From Oceanospirillaceae bacterium (GTDB taxonomy: Bacteria > Pseudomonadota > Gammaproteobacteria > Pseudomonadales > Balneatricaceae), in the NCBI GenBank assembly GCA_029938085.1, contig JAPYOS010000003.1, positions 62,001-126,000 on the forward strand: a DNA stretch of 64,000 nt. Direction: 5' to 3'. Positions within the stretch are counted from its first letter, which is position 1. Each line of letters starts with the position of its first letter. This document shows, one piece after another, positions 1 to 8,681 of this stretch. The notes beneath the pieces were generated by a model. The model made no database searches. It was not told where the DNA came from and worked only from the letters and a program-made list of their open reading frames with translations. The position numbers and the translations under genes are program-made.

Positions 1-2054
1 ATATTGGCCCATTAGCCTCCAAGCCTGTGATGGAAGGCAAGGCGGTATTGTTTAAGAAATTTGCCAATATCGACGTATTTGACATTGAAATCCAAGAAAA
101 TGAAGTCGATAAGCTAGTCGATATCATTGCCTCCTTAGAACCCACATTTGGTGCCATCAACTTAGAAGACATCAAAGCACCTGAGTGTTTCTTAGTTGAG
201 AAACAGTTGCGCGAGCGCATGAATATTCCAGTGTTTCACGACGACCAACACGGCACCGCTATTGTGGCCGCCGCCGCTGTTTACAACGGTTTACGGGTCG
301 TTGAAAAGAGCATCAAAGACATTAAAGTGGTTGGCTCCGGTTCCGGTGCTGCCAGTATTGCCTGTTTAGATTTGTTAGTGAGCATGGGGTTACCCCGCGA
401 ACAAGTTACTTTGGTAGACCGCTCTGGCGTAATCTACAAAGGCCGCGAACAGGGCATGAACCCGTGGAAAGAAAGCTACGCTCGTGAAACTGATGACCGC
501 ACCTTAGCCGATGCCATCGCTGGCGCCGACTTATTTATGGGATTATCTGGCCCAGGGGTATTAACCCAAGACATGGTGAAAACCATGGGTCCTAAACCCC
601 TTATTTTGGCTATGGCCAACCCTACACCAGAAATTATGCCAGAATTGGCCATGGCCGTGCGCCCTGACGCCATCGTGGCAACCGGCCGCTCGGACTACCC
701 CAACCAAGTTAACAACGTCTTGTGTTTTCCGTTTATCTTCCGGGGTGCACTCGATTGTGGTGCCACTACCATTAACGAAGAGATGAAGATGGCTTGTGTT
801 AAAGCCATTGCCGACCTTGCCTGTAAAGAAGTCACAGACGTAGTAGCTGAAGCCTATGCAGGCGAAGATTTCCGTTTTGGGCCAGAATACTTGATTCCTA
901 AGCCGTTTGATCCGCGCCTTATTGAAGAAGTGCCTATTGCCGTTGTGAAGGCAGCCATGGAAAGTGGCGTGGCGACTCGTCCGATCGAAGATTTAGACGC
1001 TTATCGTGTGAAGTTACAGGGTTATGTTAACCAGGCGGGTTTATTCATGCAGCCCATGATTGAAAAAGCCAAGCAGGGGCCACAACGCCGCATCGTATAC
1101 GCCGAAGGTGAAAACGTTGACGTGCTTATGTCCATGCAAGCGATGGTGGATGAAGCCGTAGCTAAACCGATCTTGATTGGTCGTCCAAGCGTCATGCAGG
1201 CCACTATAGATCGTTTAAGCTTACGCTTTAAATTAGGCGAAGATGTAGAAGTGTTCGACCCAGTTGATTGTGATTCACACAGTCGCTATTGGCAGCATTA
1301 TCATAAAAAAGTTGCTCGTAAAGGCACCTCGGTAGAAACCGCCAAACAAGAAATACGAACTAATGCTACGGCCTTGGCATCGGTGATGGTGGATTTAGAT
1401 GAAGTCCACGGCATGATTTGTGGCAAAGTCGGACGTTTTGATACCCACTTTAAAACCTTGTTTCAAGTGTTAGGCAGAAAAACGCCAGATACCCACGTGT
1501 CTACAGTGTGTGCGCTATTGTTGCCTAGTGGACCGTTATTTTTAGCCGATGCGTTCTTAACGGTTGACCCAACCGCAGAAGAAATTGTGTCCACCACCGA
1601 AGACAGTATGCGCTTTGTACGCCAGTTTGGTATTAAACCCAAGGTTGCTTTGTTGTCGCACTCTAACTTTGGTACCTCGAGTGATCCTCAGGCCCATAAA
1701 ATGCGCAGCGCATCGGCGACCTTGCGGGAACGTTACCCTAGCGAGGAAATCGAAGGCGAAATGCACTCGTATACCGCACTGAATGAAGAATTGCGTCAGG
1801 CCATTTTTCCGGACTCAAAGCTTACTGGGCAACCTAATTTGTTGATCATGCCTAACCTAGATACGGCCAACATTACCCTAGGTTTGATTCGTTCACTTAC
1901 GGATGCCTTGCTGATTGGCCCATTTGTACATGGCTTAGCAAAGCCAGCTCACATTGTAATTCCTTCGGTTACAGGTCGTGGTATGTTCAATATGAGCGCC
2001 ATTACTGCAGCCGATGTAGAACTGCATTGCGAAACTAACGAATGTAGCGTTTAA
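1..2054 (+). CDS. maeB: NADP-dependent malic enzyme with phosphotransacetylase-like tail, 5' truncated by window
   Basis: Oxidative decarboxylation of malate to pyruvate with NADP+, giving NADPH and linking the TCA cycle to pyruvate in the cytoplasm. The reading frame is already open at base 3 ([13 protein letters not shown]), so the true start lies outside; about 75 N-terminal residues are missing compared with the ~760-residue E. coli enzyme. The malic domain shows [13 protein letters not shown] and the nucleotide-binding VGSGSGAAS motif. From about base 1000 a phosphate acetyl/butyryltransferase-like domain follows ([13 protein letters not shown] to the C-terminus), as in MaeB but not MaeA; in MaeB this domain is regulatory and binds acetyl-CoA. 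The stop overlaps the stop of the convergent MocR-type gene by 4 bp. Confident family assignment. Confidence 0.95.
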   Translation, partial: IGPLASKPVMEGKAVLFKKFANIDVFDIEIQENEVDKLVDIIASLEPTFGAINLEDIKAPECFLVEKQLRERMNIPVFHDDQHGTAIVAAAAVYNGLRVVEKSIKDIKVVGSGSGAASIACLDLLVSMGLPREQVTLVDRSGVIYKGREQGMNPWKESYARETDDRTLADAIAGADLFMGLSGPGVLTQDMVKTMGPKPLILAMANPTPEIMPELAMAVRPDAIVATGRSDYPNQVNNVLCFPFIFRGALDCGATTINEEMKMACVKAIADLACKEVTDVVAEAYAGEDFRFGPEYLIPKPFDPRLIEEVPIAVVKAAMESGVATRPIEDLDAYRVKLQGYVNQAGLFMQPMIEKAKQGPQRRIVYAEGENVDVLMSMQAMVDEAVAKPILIGRPSVMQATIDRLSLRFKLGEDVEVFDPVDCDSHSRYWQHYHKKVARKGTSVETAKQEIRTNATALASVMVDLDEVHGMICGKVGRFDTHFKTLFQVLGRKTPDTHVSTVCALLLPSGPLFLADAFLTVDPTAEEIVSTTEDSMRFVRQFGIKPKVALLSHSNFGTSSDPQAHKMRSASATLRERYPSEEIEGEMHSYTALNEELRQAIFPDSKLTGQPNLLIMPNLDTANITLGLIRSLTDALLIGPFVHGLAKPAHIVIPSVTGRGMFNMSAITAADVELHCETNECSV

Positions 2055-3553
2055 ACCGAGAGCTCTCTCGATCCGGTTTCCACGCCCTGCGTGGGAACCG
2101 TTCCATACCCTGTGGCTAACAATATCTGCTTTAGCACTATCACGTTATGCGTAAGCTGCTCGTCATCACAGCCCGAGAACCCTAAACAAAATCCGCTTGG
2201 GCCATGGTCTGCATAGTGTTTGGAAAGGGCAAAGGCAGTAACGCCATGGTGTTTTAGATCGACTACGATGGCTTGGTCATCTACTGTGTGGCCGTCTGGA
2301 GACTGATGGCAAAAGGCGACCAAATGCATGCCCGAATCAGGTGAAGTGACATACAGCCACTGGCTTAAGTGTTGGTTAATTAAACCACAAAGCACATCGC
2401 GGCGGTGGCGATACAACTTGCGCATACGGCCAAGGTGAGGGTTAAAACTACGGTCGGTTAACAACAAGCTTAAGGCCGGTTGAATGTGCAGTGAGGCCAT
2501 GCCACCCAACTCTTCCTGAGCACCTAACACCGCGTCAATCAGCGGTTCTGGTAGCACCAGATAACCGAGTCTAAAACCTTGAAACATGAGTTTAGAAAAA
2601 CTGCCAATTAAGATCACCTTTTGGTTCTGGTCGAGGCTCATTAAGGCATCGGTCTTGTACCTTTCATAGGTGAATTCGCTGTCGTAATCGTCTTCTATCA
2701 ACCAACAGTTTTGGTTTTGTGCGTGGTTGAGCCAGGCTAATTTACGTGGCCCGCTCATGGCGATCCCTAAAGGATATTGGCGGCTAGGGCTAATGATGGC
2801 TAACTTAGTCTGTGGCGCATTGTTAGCGGGCAACTGGGCACCTTCCTGGTCCACTTCAAGCCAGCGTGGGGTTAAACCTAGGCTATGGATAACCTGCCTT
2901 TGTAATGGGTAGCCAGGATTTTCCATATACACGCGATCACCAGACTGCATTAATGCCTTGCTGATTAACGACAACGAGTCGCGCTGGCCCGCGGTAATGA
3001 CAATTTGTGATGGGCTGCAGTTAACACCACGGGTCATATACAGGTAATGGCTTAAACTGCGGCGCAAATTTTCATAACCACCCAGGTGCACGTCTTGTAA
3101 TAAACTCGGTTCTGGGCGTCGCCAGGCTTTAGCAAGGCAGCGTGCCCATAGCGGAAACGGGAAGCTACGGGCATCTGGCCCAGAGCTAAAACCAACACGA
3201 GTGTTGGAGGTTGGTTGGGTGGTCGCCAAACCATCCCCAATTAATAAAGGTTTGGTTTTGCCTTGCTGTAACGCTGCTGGTAAACCGGTATTGACAAAAA
3301 TACCAGCACCTTGGCGGCTAATGAGTAGGCCTTCGGCGAGTAATTGTTGGTATGCACTGGTGCAGGTGGTACGCGACACACCCATGTCTACGGCGAGTTG
3401 CCGGCTAGAGGGTAATCTGCTGCTGGGTAATACCCGCCCGGTAACAATGAGTAACCGCAGCTGTTGAACCAGCTGTTGGTACAGCGGCTCGGCCGCATCG
3501 GCTGACAGACTTACAAGGTTTTCTAATGGTATATGTGGGTGGTTATTGGTCAT
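2051..3553 (-). CDS. MocR/PdxR-type regulator (GntR HTH plus aminotransferase domain)
   Basis: 500 residues. A GntR winged-helix domain (about residues 15-85; RLPSSRQLAVDMGVSRTT) is fused to a fold-type I aminotransferase domain (about 115-480), the MocR architecture. PLP-binding features are present: DDYDSEF near 288 and the Schiff-base lysine K321 in IGSFSKLMFQGFRLGY. Such proteins use PLP or a PLP adduct as effector; PdxR activates PLP synthesis, others control GABA, taurine or other amine genes. It is divergent from a PNPOx-fold gene across 105 bp that hold direct and inverted copies of ATTGGCTAT, a likely operator. The target may therefore be the PNPOx-fold and DegT genes. Family certain; effector and regulon unknown. 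Confidence 0.9.
   Translation of the reverse strand: MTNNHPHIPLENLVSLSADAAEPLYQQLVQQLRLLIVTGRVLPSSRLPSSRQLAVDMGVSRTTCTSAYQQLLAEGLLISRQGAGIFVNTGLPAALQQGKTKPLLIGDGLATTQPTSNTRVGFSSGPDARSFPFPLWARCLAKAWRRPEPSLLQDVHLGGYENLRRSLSHYLYMTRGVNCSPSQIVITAGQRDSLSLISKALMQSGDRVYMENPGYPLQRQVIHSLGLTPRWLEVDQEGAQLPANNAPQTKLAIISPSRQYPLGIAMSGPRKLAWLNHAQNQNCWLIEDDYDSEFTYERYKTDALMSLDQNQKVILIGSFSKLMFQGFRLGYLVLPEPLIDAVLGAQEELGGMASLHIQPALSLLLTDRSFNPHLGRMRKLYRHRRDVLCGLINQHLSQWLYVTSPDSGMHLVAFCHQSPDGHTVDDQAIVVDLKHHGVTAFALSKHYADHGPSGFCLGFSGCDDEQLTHNVIVLKQILLATGYGTVPTQGVETGSRELSV
2074..2100. other. strong stem-loop just after maeB
   Basis: A 12-bp stem (CGGTTTCCACGC / GCGTGGGAACCG, one G-T pair) with a 3-base loop begins 20 bases after the maeB stop. 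It lies inside the 3' coding end of the convergent regulator gene. No T-run follows on either strand, so it is not a canonical intrinsic terminator. It could still protect or end the maeB transcript and limit collision between the two convergent units. The pairing is read directly; the function is inferred. Confidence 0.5.
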
Positions 3554-3557
3554 AAAA

Positions 3558-3602
3558 ATTGGCTATTAAAAAATAATCAATATTGGCTATATTATATAGC
3601 CA
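3558..3602. promoter_or_regulatory. candidate MocR operator: direct repeats plus palindrome
   Basis: Between the divergent starts, ATTGGCTAT occurs at 3558-3566 and again at 3582-3590 (24 bp start to start). The second copy is also one arm of a perfect palindrome, TGGCTATAT-t-ATATAGCCA (3584-3602). MocR/PdxR regulators are known to bind direct repeats in their divergent promoter regions, so this arrangement is what autoregulation plus control of the neighbour would look like. Repeats are seen; binding is inferred. Confidence 0.6.
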
Positions 3603-3658
3603 GTTGTTGATTTATATTGCGCCTATTGTTGTCATTAATCAAACTTTGAGTCCCTAAC

Positions 3659-4309
3659 ATGAGCCAAAATAAAGTGACCGCCCGTACCCAGATTAAACGT
3701 GGATTAAAACGTGCAGAATATGATGTGGATAAAGTACATGCCATTATCGATGAAGCGCTGATTTGCCATGTTGGGTTTTTGGTTAAGGGTCAACCGTTAG
3801 TGATCCCTACCTGCCATTGGCGCGACGGCAATAAAATCTACTGGCATGCTCATAGTAAGGCTCAAAACGTCAATGCGCCCGAGTCTACAGAAACGTGTAT
3901 GACCATTACGCTTTTAGACGGCTTAGTGATGGCACGCTCGGCCTTCAACCACTCGGTAAATTACCGTTCGGTAATGATTTTTGGCCAACCCCAAGACATC
4001 ACCGATGCGGCCGAGAAGCAACGCCAGCTAAAATTAATGGTGGATAAGTTTTCGCCTGAGCGCTGGGATCAATTACGCCCCATTACAGACATCGAAGTCA
4101 AAGCGACGGGCGTACTGATGATGGACTTGGATGAGGTGTCTTGCAAGGTTCGCTCTGGCCCTGCAGTGGATGAACCCGAAGACGTTAGCTGGCCAGTTTG
4201 GGCAGGCGTATTGCCCATGACCACCGAGTTTGGAGCGGCTCAAGAGAACCCAGATTCTTTGGCTGCTTATGAAGTTGCCAAGTTGCCAGCTAAATCCTTG
4301 CAGAGTTAA
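3659..4309 (+). CDS. pyridoxamine 5'-phosphate oxidase-fold flavin/pyridoxine-binding family protein
   Basis: 216 residues. The N-terminal ~150 residues match the split-barrel FMN-binding fold of the pyridoxamine 5'-phosphate oxidase-related (Pyridox_ox_2) family: CHVGFLVKGQPLVIPT, then YWHAHSKAQN and a YRSVMIFGQPQDI strand. The C-terminus (VSCKVRSGPAVDEPED, then PVWAGVLPM) is the usual tail of this group. No signal peptide. Substrate is unknown; members bind FMN or F420-like flavins. It is not a genuine PdxH, which has a different length and substrate motifs. The divergent MocR regulator suggests a link to PLP or amine metabolism. The start at 3659 puts ATG at the edge of the operator region. 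Confidence 0.85.
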   Translation: MSQNKVTARTQIKRGLKRAEYDVDKVHAIIDEALICHVGFLVKGQPLVIPTCHWRDGNKIYWHAHSKAQNVNAPESTETCMTITLLDGLVMARSAFNHSVNYRSVMIFGQPQDITDAAEKQRQLKLMVDKFSPERWDQLRPITDIEVKATGVLMMDLDEVSCKVRSGPAVDEPEDVSWPVWAGVLPMTTEFGAAQENPDSLAAYEVAKLPAKSLQS

Positions 4310-4356
4310 TACACTTGTGAGATCTTGTGGCTGTGCTTATTTGATGAGATGTATTA

Positions 4357-5559
4357 ATGTCCAAGTTGCAGTTTAAAAAAGCCTTTACTCAACAAGAACC
4401 GATCCCTGACTCAGCTAAACAGAGGGTTATGGCGTTATTAGATTCTGGCCGTTTACACCGTTATAACACGGTGGGTCCAGAGGTCTCTGATGCGGCTTTG
4501 TTGGAGCAACAGTTTGCCCAATACCAAGGTAGAAAATACTGTTTAGCCTGTACTTCTGGCGGTTATGGCTTGCACATTGCCCTGCGCGCCATGGGGCTGG
4601 AGGCCGGCGACGCGGTACTGACCAATGCCTATACCTTAGCGCCGGTACCTGGTGCTATTCATGCGGCGGGTGGTGTGCCGGTATTGGTGGAAATTGACGA
4701 CCATTACCATCTGGATTTGGCAGACCTTGAAGCGCAGGCAAAATCTAGCCAAGCTAAAATTTTGCTGTTGTCGCTGATGCGTGGCCATATTCCTAATATG
4801 GACCGGCTCATGGCGCTATGTAGTGACCTAGGTATACAAGTATTAGAAGACTGTGCCCATACCATGGGGGGCTCTTGGCGCGGGGTTAAATCGGGTAATT
4901 TTGGTACCGTAGCGGCGTTTAGTTTACAAACCTACAAACACTTAAATACCGGTGAGGGTGGGTTAGTAGTGACCGATGACGCTGAAATTGCAGCCCGCCT
5001 GATTATGCATTCGGGCTCCTACATGTTGTATCAACGCCATGGTGCCTCGCCACCCGTAGAGGTGTTTGAAAAAATCCGTTTAACCAGTGCCAACATGTCG
5101 GGCCGTATGGACAATATACGTGCGGCGATTGCTGTAGCCCAGTTGCCGTTATTGGATCACAATTGCCAACGTTGGAACCAACGTTATCAAATTTTAAGCC
5201 AAGCCATTAACGCGATAGAAGGTTTGCATATCCCGGCTCGCCACGCCGATGAATCGTATGTGGGTAGCTCGTTGCAGTTTCGTGCAAGCGGGCTTTCAAT
5301 ACACCAGATTCCAGATTTTGTAGCCGCTTGTGCTAACCAAGGTGTAGAGCTAAAGTGGTTTGGCGAAGCGCAACCTAACGCCTTTACGAGCCGTTACGAC
5401 AGCTGGCACTATATAGACCCGATGCCACACCTGCCGCACACACTCAAAGCGTTAGAAAAAACCCTGGACCTGCGGGTACCGCTAACTTTTGATCATGACG
5501 ACTGCAGGCTTATTGGCGCAGTGATCAAACAAGTAATGTTGGATGTTATTGGCAATTAG
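4357..5559 (+). CDS. DegT/DnrJ/EryC1/StrS-family PLP aminotransferase
   Basis: 400 residues with the sugar-aminotransferase fold. Seen: the N-terminal LDSGRLHRYN... entry, CTSGGYGLHIAL (cofactor phosphate region), EDCAHTMGGSWRG with the PLP-ring aspartate near 165, and AAFSLQTYKHLNTGEGG with the Schiff-base lysine K194. Family members transaminate keto-sugars or related carbonyl substrates, but there are no nucleotide-sugar or polysaccharide genes nearby. Instead it follows a PNPOx-fold gene by 47 bp and lies beside a MocR regulator, so it may act on an amine or amino acid intermediate, perhaps as part of that regulon. The 3' end overlaps the stop of a convergent broken gene by 4 bp. Family sure; substrate unknown. 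Confidence 0.85.
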   Translation: MSKLQFKKAFTQQEPIPDSAKQRVMALLDSGRLHRYNTVGPEVSDAALLEQQFAQYQGRKYCLACTSGGYGLHIALRAMGLEAGDAVLTNAYTLAPVPGAIHAAGGVPVLVEIDDHYHLDLADLEAQAKSSQAKILLLSLMRGHIPNMDRLMALCSDLGIQVLEDCAHTMGGSWRGVKSGNFGTVAAFSLQTYKHLNTGEGGLVVTDDAEIAARLIMHSGSYMLYQRHGASPPVEVFEKIRLTSANMSGRMDNIRAAIAVAQLPLLDHNCQRWNQRYQILSQAINAIEGLHIPARHADESYVGSSLQFRASGLSIHQIPDFVAACANQGVELKWFGEAQPNAFTSRYDSWHYIDPMPHLPHTLKALEKTLDLRVPLTFDHDDCRLIGAVIKQVMLDVIGN

Positions 5560-6099
5560 ACCCGCATTATTCGGCCGCAGGGCTTAGGTTGAACTTCTGC
5601 AGCTGCACTGTCTTTGGCTTCTTCGGCTAAACGTTGGGCTACAAAGTCGTGGCATTTAAGGTCGCTGGGTCTGATGGCTACAAACGCAGCCTGATCTTTT
5701 TTATCACCTAACATTTGTTCTAGGTTCCAAGGTATTACCTGCCACCATGGTTGCTCTAAGCTACAACTTTGCTGCACCTTTTTGCCCTTCAACACACCGC
5801 TTAACTTAATGGTTTTACCAACTGAAAATGCGTGGATGTGTGTTGTTCAAGGGGTCAATGAACTCCCAAACGGTAGTTGCCTCGTTGGTGGGGGATATGC
5901 TGAAGCGATTAATAACGCCTGTGTTAGACGTGGTGAGCATGTTAATAGCGCTTTGGGTTGTTTGCATTTCCCAAATGCTACTCGAAACCGTGTTACCCGT
6001 TAGCGTGTGGTAAGAGCGTGGCGCGTTGTTGGCTGCGGTGCAGGTCAGGGCACTGAGTAATAAAAGTAGGGCAGTTAGCCTTGGTATTGAGACAAACAT
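5556..6099 (-). pseudogene. secreted hypothetical protein interrupted by a frameshift
   Basis: The first frame (from ATG at 6099) encodes an N-terminal signal peptide (MFVSIPRLTALLLLLSA, cleavage near TCTAAN) and runs 94 residues to a stop at 5815. The adjacent frame continues without a stop from about 5847 to 5556. Joined in the short overlap they give an unbroken protein of about 180 residues, passing through DPLNNTHIHAFSVGKTIKLSG and ending CGRIMRV. Before the overlap the second frame has a stop (TGA at about 5848), so the shift must lie between about 5818 and 5848, in or near the ACAACACACAT run. One extra base explains it. I recognise no family. Either a recent pseudogene or a sequencing or assembly indel. 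Confidence 0.6.
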
Positions 6100-6204
6100 G
6101 ATTGAGCCTAAGCAAAAGAGGTAGGCTTAAACATAGACCATGTTAGCAGAGCCCGCTGGCTCGGTTACAAAACCAGAACCAGCAGGTGGGGTTGAGCCGG
6201 ATTA

Positions 6205-8646
6205 CTAAGCTTTGGGCCGTAAACCTTTAGGGTCATAGAAGCCCCGTAAGCTCGCTTGGGCAGAATAACGCTTAAGGGCAATTTCGATTTCGAAGGTGGC
6301 TTTGGAAATACGAATCGGAGACAAGTTGGGCGAGTCGACATAACCCATACCAATGGCGCTGCCGACCGCGTGGCCATACATACCTGAGGTGAGGTAACCC
6401 ACAATTTCGCCATTCATAATAATCGGCTCGTTATGGAATAACATGGCTTCAGTGTCGTCTAGCTTAAACTGCACTAAACGGCGTTTAGTGCCATTGGCCT
6501 CTAGTTGTTCTTTATAACCGTTGATGCCGATGAAATCACCAGAATCCGGTTTGGCAGCCCAATTTAGGCCCGCTTCAAACAAGTTGTCTTCTGGGCCGAC
6601 ATCGTGACCCCAGTGTACAAAGCCTTTTTCCATACGAGCACTGTTGACGGCATGCATACCGACATTGCGTATGCCAAAGTCGGCACCTGCTGCCATTAGC
6701 GCGCGGTACACGGTGGCCGTATGTTGGGCCGGAATAAATAGCTCCCAACCGAGTTCGCCCACATAACTTAATCGCTGAACCCACATGCGTACGCCTGCCA
6801 CATCCATGACTTTACCGGTAGCAAACGGGAAGGCTTGATTACTGAGGTCTGTGGCCGTTACCTTAGACAATACATCCCGCGCCATGGGCCCTTGTAGGGC
6901 CAAACCGCCAAAGTTCATGCTGATGTCTTGGAGCAGTACATCGTCAATAAGACGGTGGTTTAAGTGCCACCAATCCCTTGAATGGGAGCTGATGCCGGTA
7001 ATCACCCAATAGGTGGTTTGGCCTGTGCGCACCACGGTAACATCGGCTTCGATGCCCCCTCGGGCGTTTAAAAAATGGGTATAAACAACTTTACCCACGG
7101 GCACATCGATATTGCCTGAGCAAATATACTGTAAGTTTTTGGCAGCGGCGGGGCCTGTAACTTCAAACTTACCAAAAGAAGACATGTCATACAGGCCCAC
7201 ACCCTCACGCATAGCCATGTGTTCTTGTTTGCTATTTTCAAACCAGTTGGGTTTGTTGTAACTGTACTCGTATTTGGCTTCTTGGCCGGGGTTAGCAAAC
7301 CAGTTGGCACGTTCGTAGCCACATACTTCACCAAAACACGCGCCAGCTGCAGCTAGTTCTGCGTGTAGGGGAGAGTGAATTTGATCGCGCGCGGTTTCAT
7401 ACTGGTAAAACGGCCAGTGCATCGCATACGTATGGCCTAAGGCTTCTGGAATCCGCTCTGCCACGTATTCGTCGTGTTGTTGAGCTGGGTGATGACGACG
7501 CAAATCACATTCGGTGACGTCGCCCGACGGGAAACCATCAATCATCCAGTCGGCCATGATCTTGCCAACACCGCCGCCAGCGCCAATGCCTTTGGAGTTC
7601 ATGCCAGCGGCAATAAATAGCTTATCTACTTCTGAGGTAGGCCCTAGTAAGTGTAGGTTGTCGTTGGTGAAACTTTCTGGGCCATTAAACCAGGTACGAA
7701 TGCCGGTTGTTTCTAGCTGTGGGAAGGTGTCCATACTGTTCATAACGTAGGGTTCGACGTGATCTTGATCACAGGGGAACTGGCCAAAACAGAAGTCGTC
7801 GGTAATATTGTCCATAGACATGCCTTTGGCATTGTCTTCGAACCAGCCCACTAACATTTTACCGGCGTCTTCTTTGTAGTAAAGGCCGCGGTCATAGTCG
7901 CGTAATACCGGGCGTTGGCTTAGACCTTCCATCTCTTCGGTAACAATATAGGAGTGCTCGCAGGTATATATGGGTAACTGCACACCAACAGTTTTAGCCA
8001 GATCACGGGTCCACATACCACCACACAATATCACCTGATCGACTTCCACTTTGCCTTTGTCGGTGCGGATGCCGGTGATCACGTTGTCTTTGGTCAGCAG
8101 TTCTTCCATGACCGTGTTTTCAAAAATTTCTACACCGTTCATACGAGCACCTTTGGCGAGTGCCATGGTGGTGTCGATGGGGTTAGTTTGGCCGTCATCA
8201 GGCGTATACAGGGCACCCAAAACGCCTTCGGTATTGATGCCTGGGTAAAGTTCGGCTAAACGGGTGTTGTCGATCATTTCTGATTCCACACCAAATACTT
8301 TGGCCATGGATGAGGTGCGTTTAATCTCTTCTAAGCGTGCCTCTGTACGCGCCAGCGAAATACTGCCGATACGTTTGTACCCTGTGGCTTGGCCCGTTTC
8401 TTTTTCTAAACCTGCATACAGCTCGTGGCTGTATTTGGCTAGGTTGGTCAACGTAGGTGTCGGCCATAATAGGCTGACTAAGCCAGCCGCGTGCCATGTG
8501 GTACCACTGGTGAGTTGCTTGCGCTCAATAAGGATAACGTCTTTTATGCCACGCTTAGCCAAATGGTAGGCGACAGAGGTGCCGATAATGCCGCCACCAA
8601 TGATAGCGATACGGGCTTTTTCTGGTAATACTTGGGTGTCGCTCAT
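6205..8646 (-). CDS. FAD-dependent dimethylglycine/sarcosine dehydrogenase-like protein with GcvT domain
   Basis: 813 residues from ATG 8646 (AGAGA upstream); an in-frame TTG at 8670 is less likely. The N-terminal half is a DAO-type FAD oxidoreductase: IAIIGGGIIGTSVAYHLAKR for the dinucleotide, then SGTTWHAAGL, whose histidine is the covalent FAD site in mammalian dimethylglycine dehydrogenase. The C-terminal half (about 430-800) is a GcvT aminomethyltransferase domain with YVGELGWELF, the tetrahydrofolate-binding module. Such enzymes oxidise an N-methyl group and pass the C1 unit to THF as 5,10-methylene-THF. Third gene of the mttB-like operon, 35 bp behind its paralogue. Exact substrate (dimethylglycine, sarcosine or another N-methyl amino acid) cannot be set from sequence. 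Confidence 0.88.
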   Translation of the reverse strand: MSDTQVLPEKARIAIIGGGIIGTSVAYHLAKRGIKDVILIERKQLTSGTTWHAAGLVSLLWPTPTLTNLAKYSHELYAGLEKETGQATGYKRIGSISLARTEARLEEIKRTSSMAKVFGVESEMIDNTRLAELYPGINTEGVLGALYTPDDGQTNPIDTTMALAKGARMNGVEIFENTVMEELLTKDNVITGIRTDKGKVEVDQVILCGGMWTRDLAKTVGVQLPIYTCEHSYIVTEEMEGLSQRPVLRDYDRGLYYKEDAGKMLVGWFEDNAKGMSMDNITDDFCFGQFPCDQDHVEPYVMNSMDTFPQLETTGIRTWFNGPESFTNDNLHLLGPTSEVDKLFIAAGMNSKGIGAGGGVGKIMADWMIDGFPSGDVTECDLRRHHPAQQHDEYVAERIPEALGHTYAMHWPFYQYETARDQIHSPLHAELAAAGACFGEVCGYERANWFANPGQEAKYEYSYNKPNWFENSKQEHMAMREGVGLYDMSSFGKFEVTGPAAAKNLQYICSGNIDVPVGKVVYTHFLNARGGIEADVTVVRTGQTTYWVITGISSHSRDWWHLNHRLIDDVLLQDISMNFGGLALQGPMARDVLSKVTATDLSNQAFPFATGKVMDVAGVRMWVQRLSYVGELGWELFIPAQHTATVYRALMAAGADFGIRNVGMHAVNSARMEKGFVHWGHDVGPEDNLFEAGLNWAAKPDSGDFIGINGYKEQLEANGTKRRLVQFKLDDTEAMLFHNEPIIMNGEIVGYLTSGMYGHAVGSAIGMGYVDSPNLSPIRISKATFEIEIALKRYSAQASLRGFYDPKGLRPKA

Positions 8647-8681
8647 GTGTTTGTCTCTGTTATGTCTCAATTACTGGGCTA

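Noticed and set aside
3659-4309. PdxH (pyridoxamine-phosphate oxidase) assignment
   Set aside because: Only the fold is shared; length and substrate-site motifs differ.
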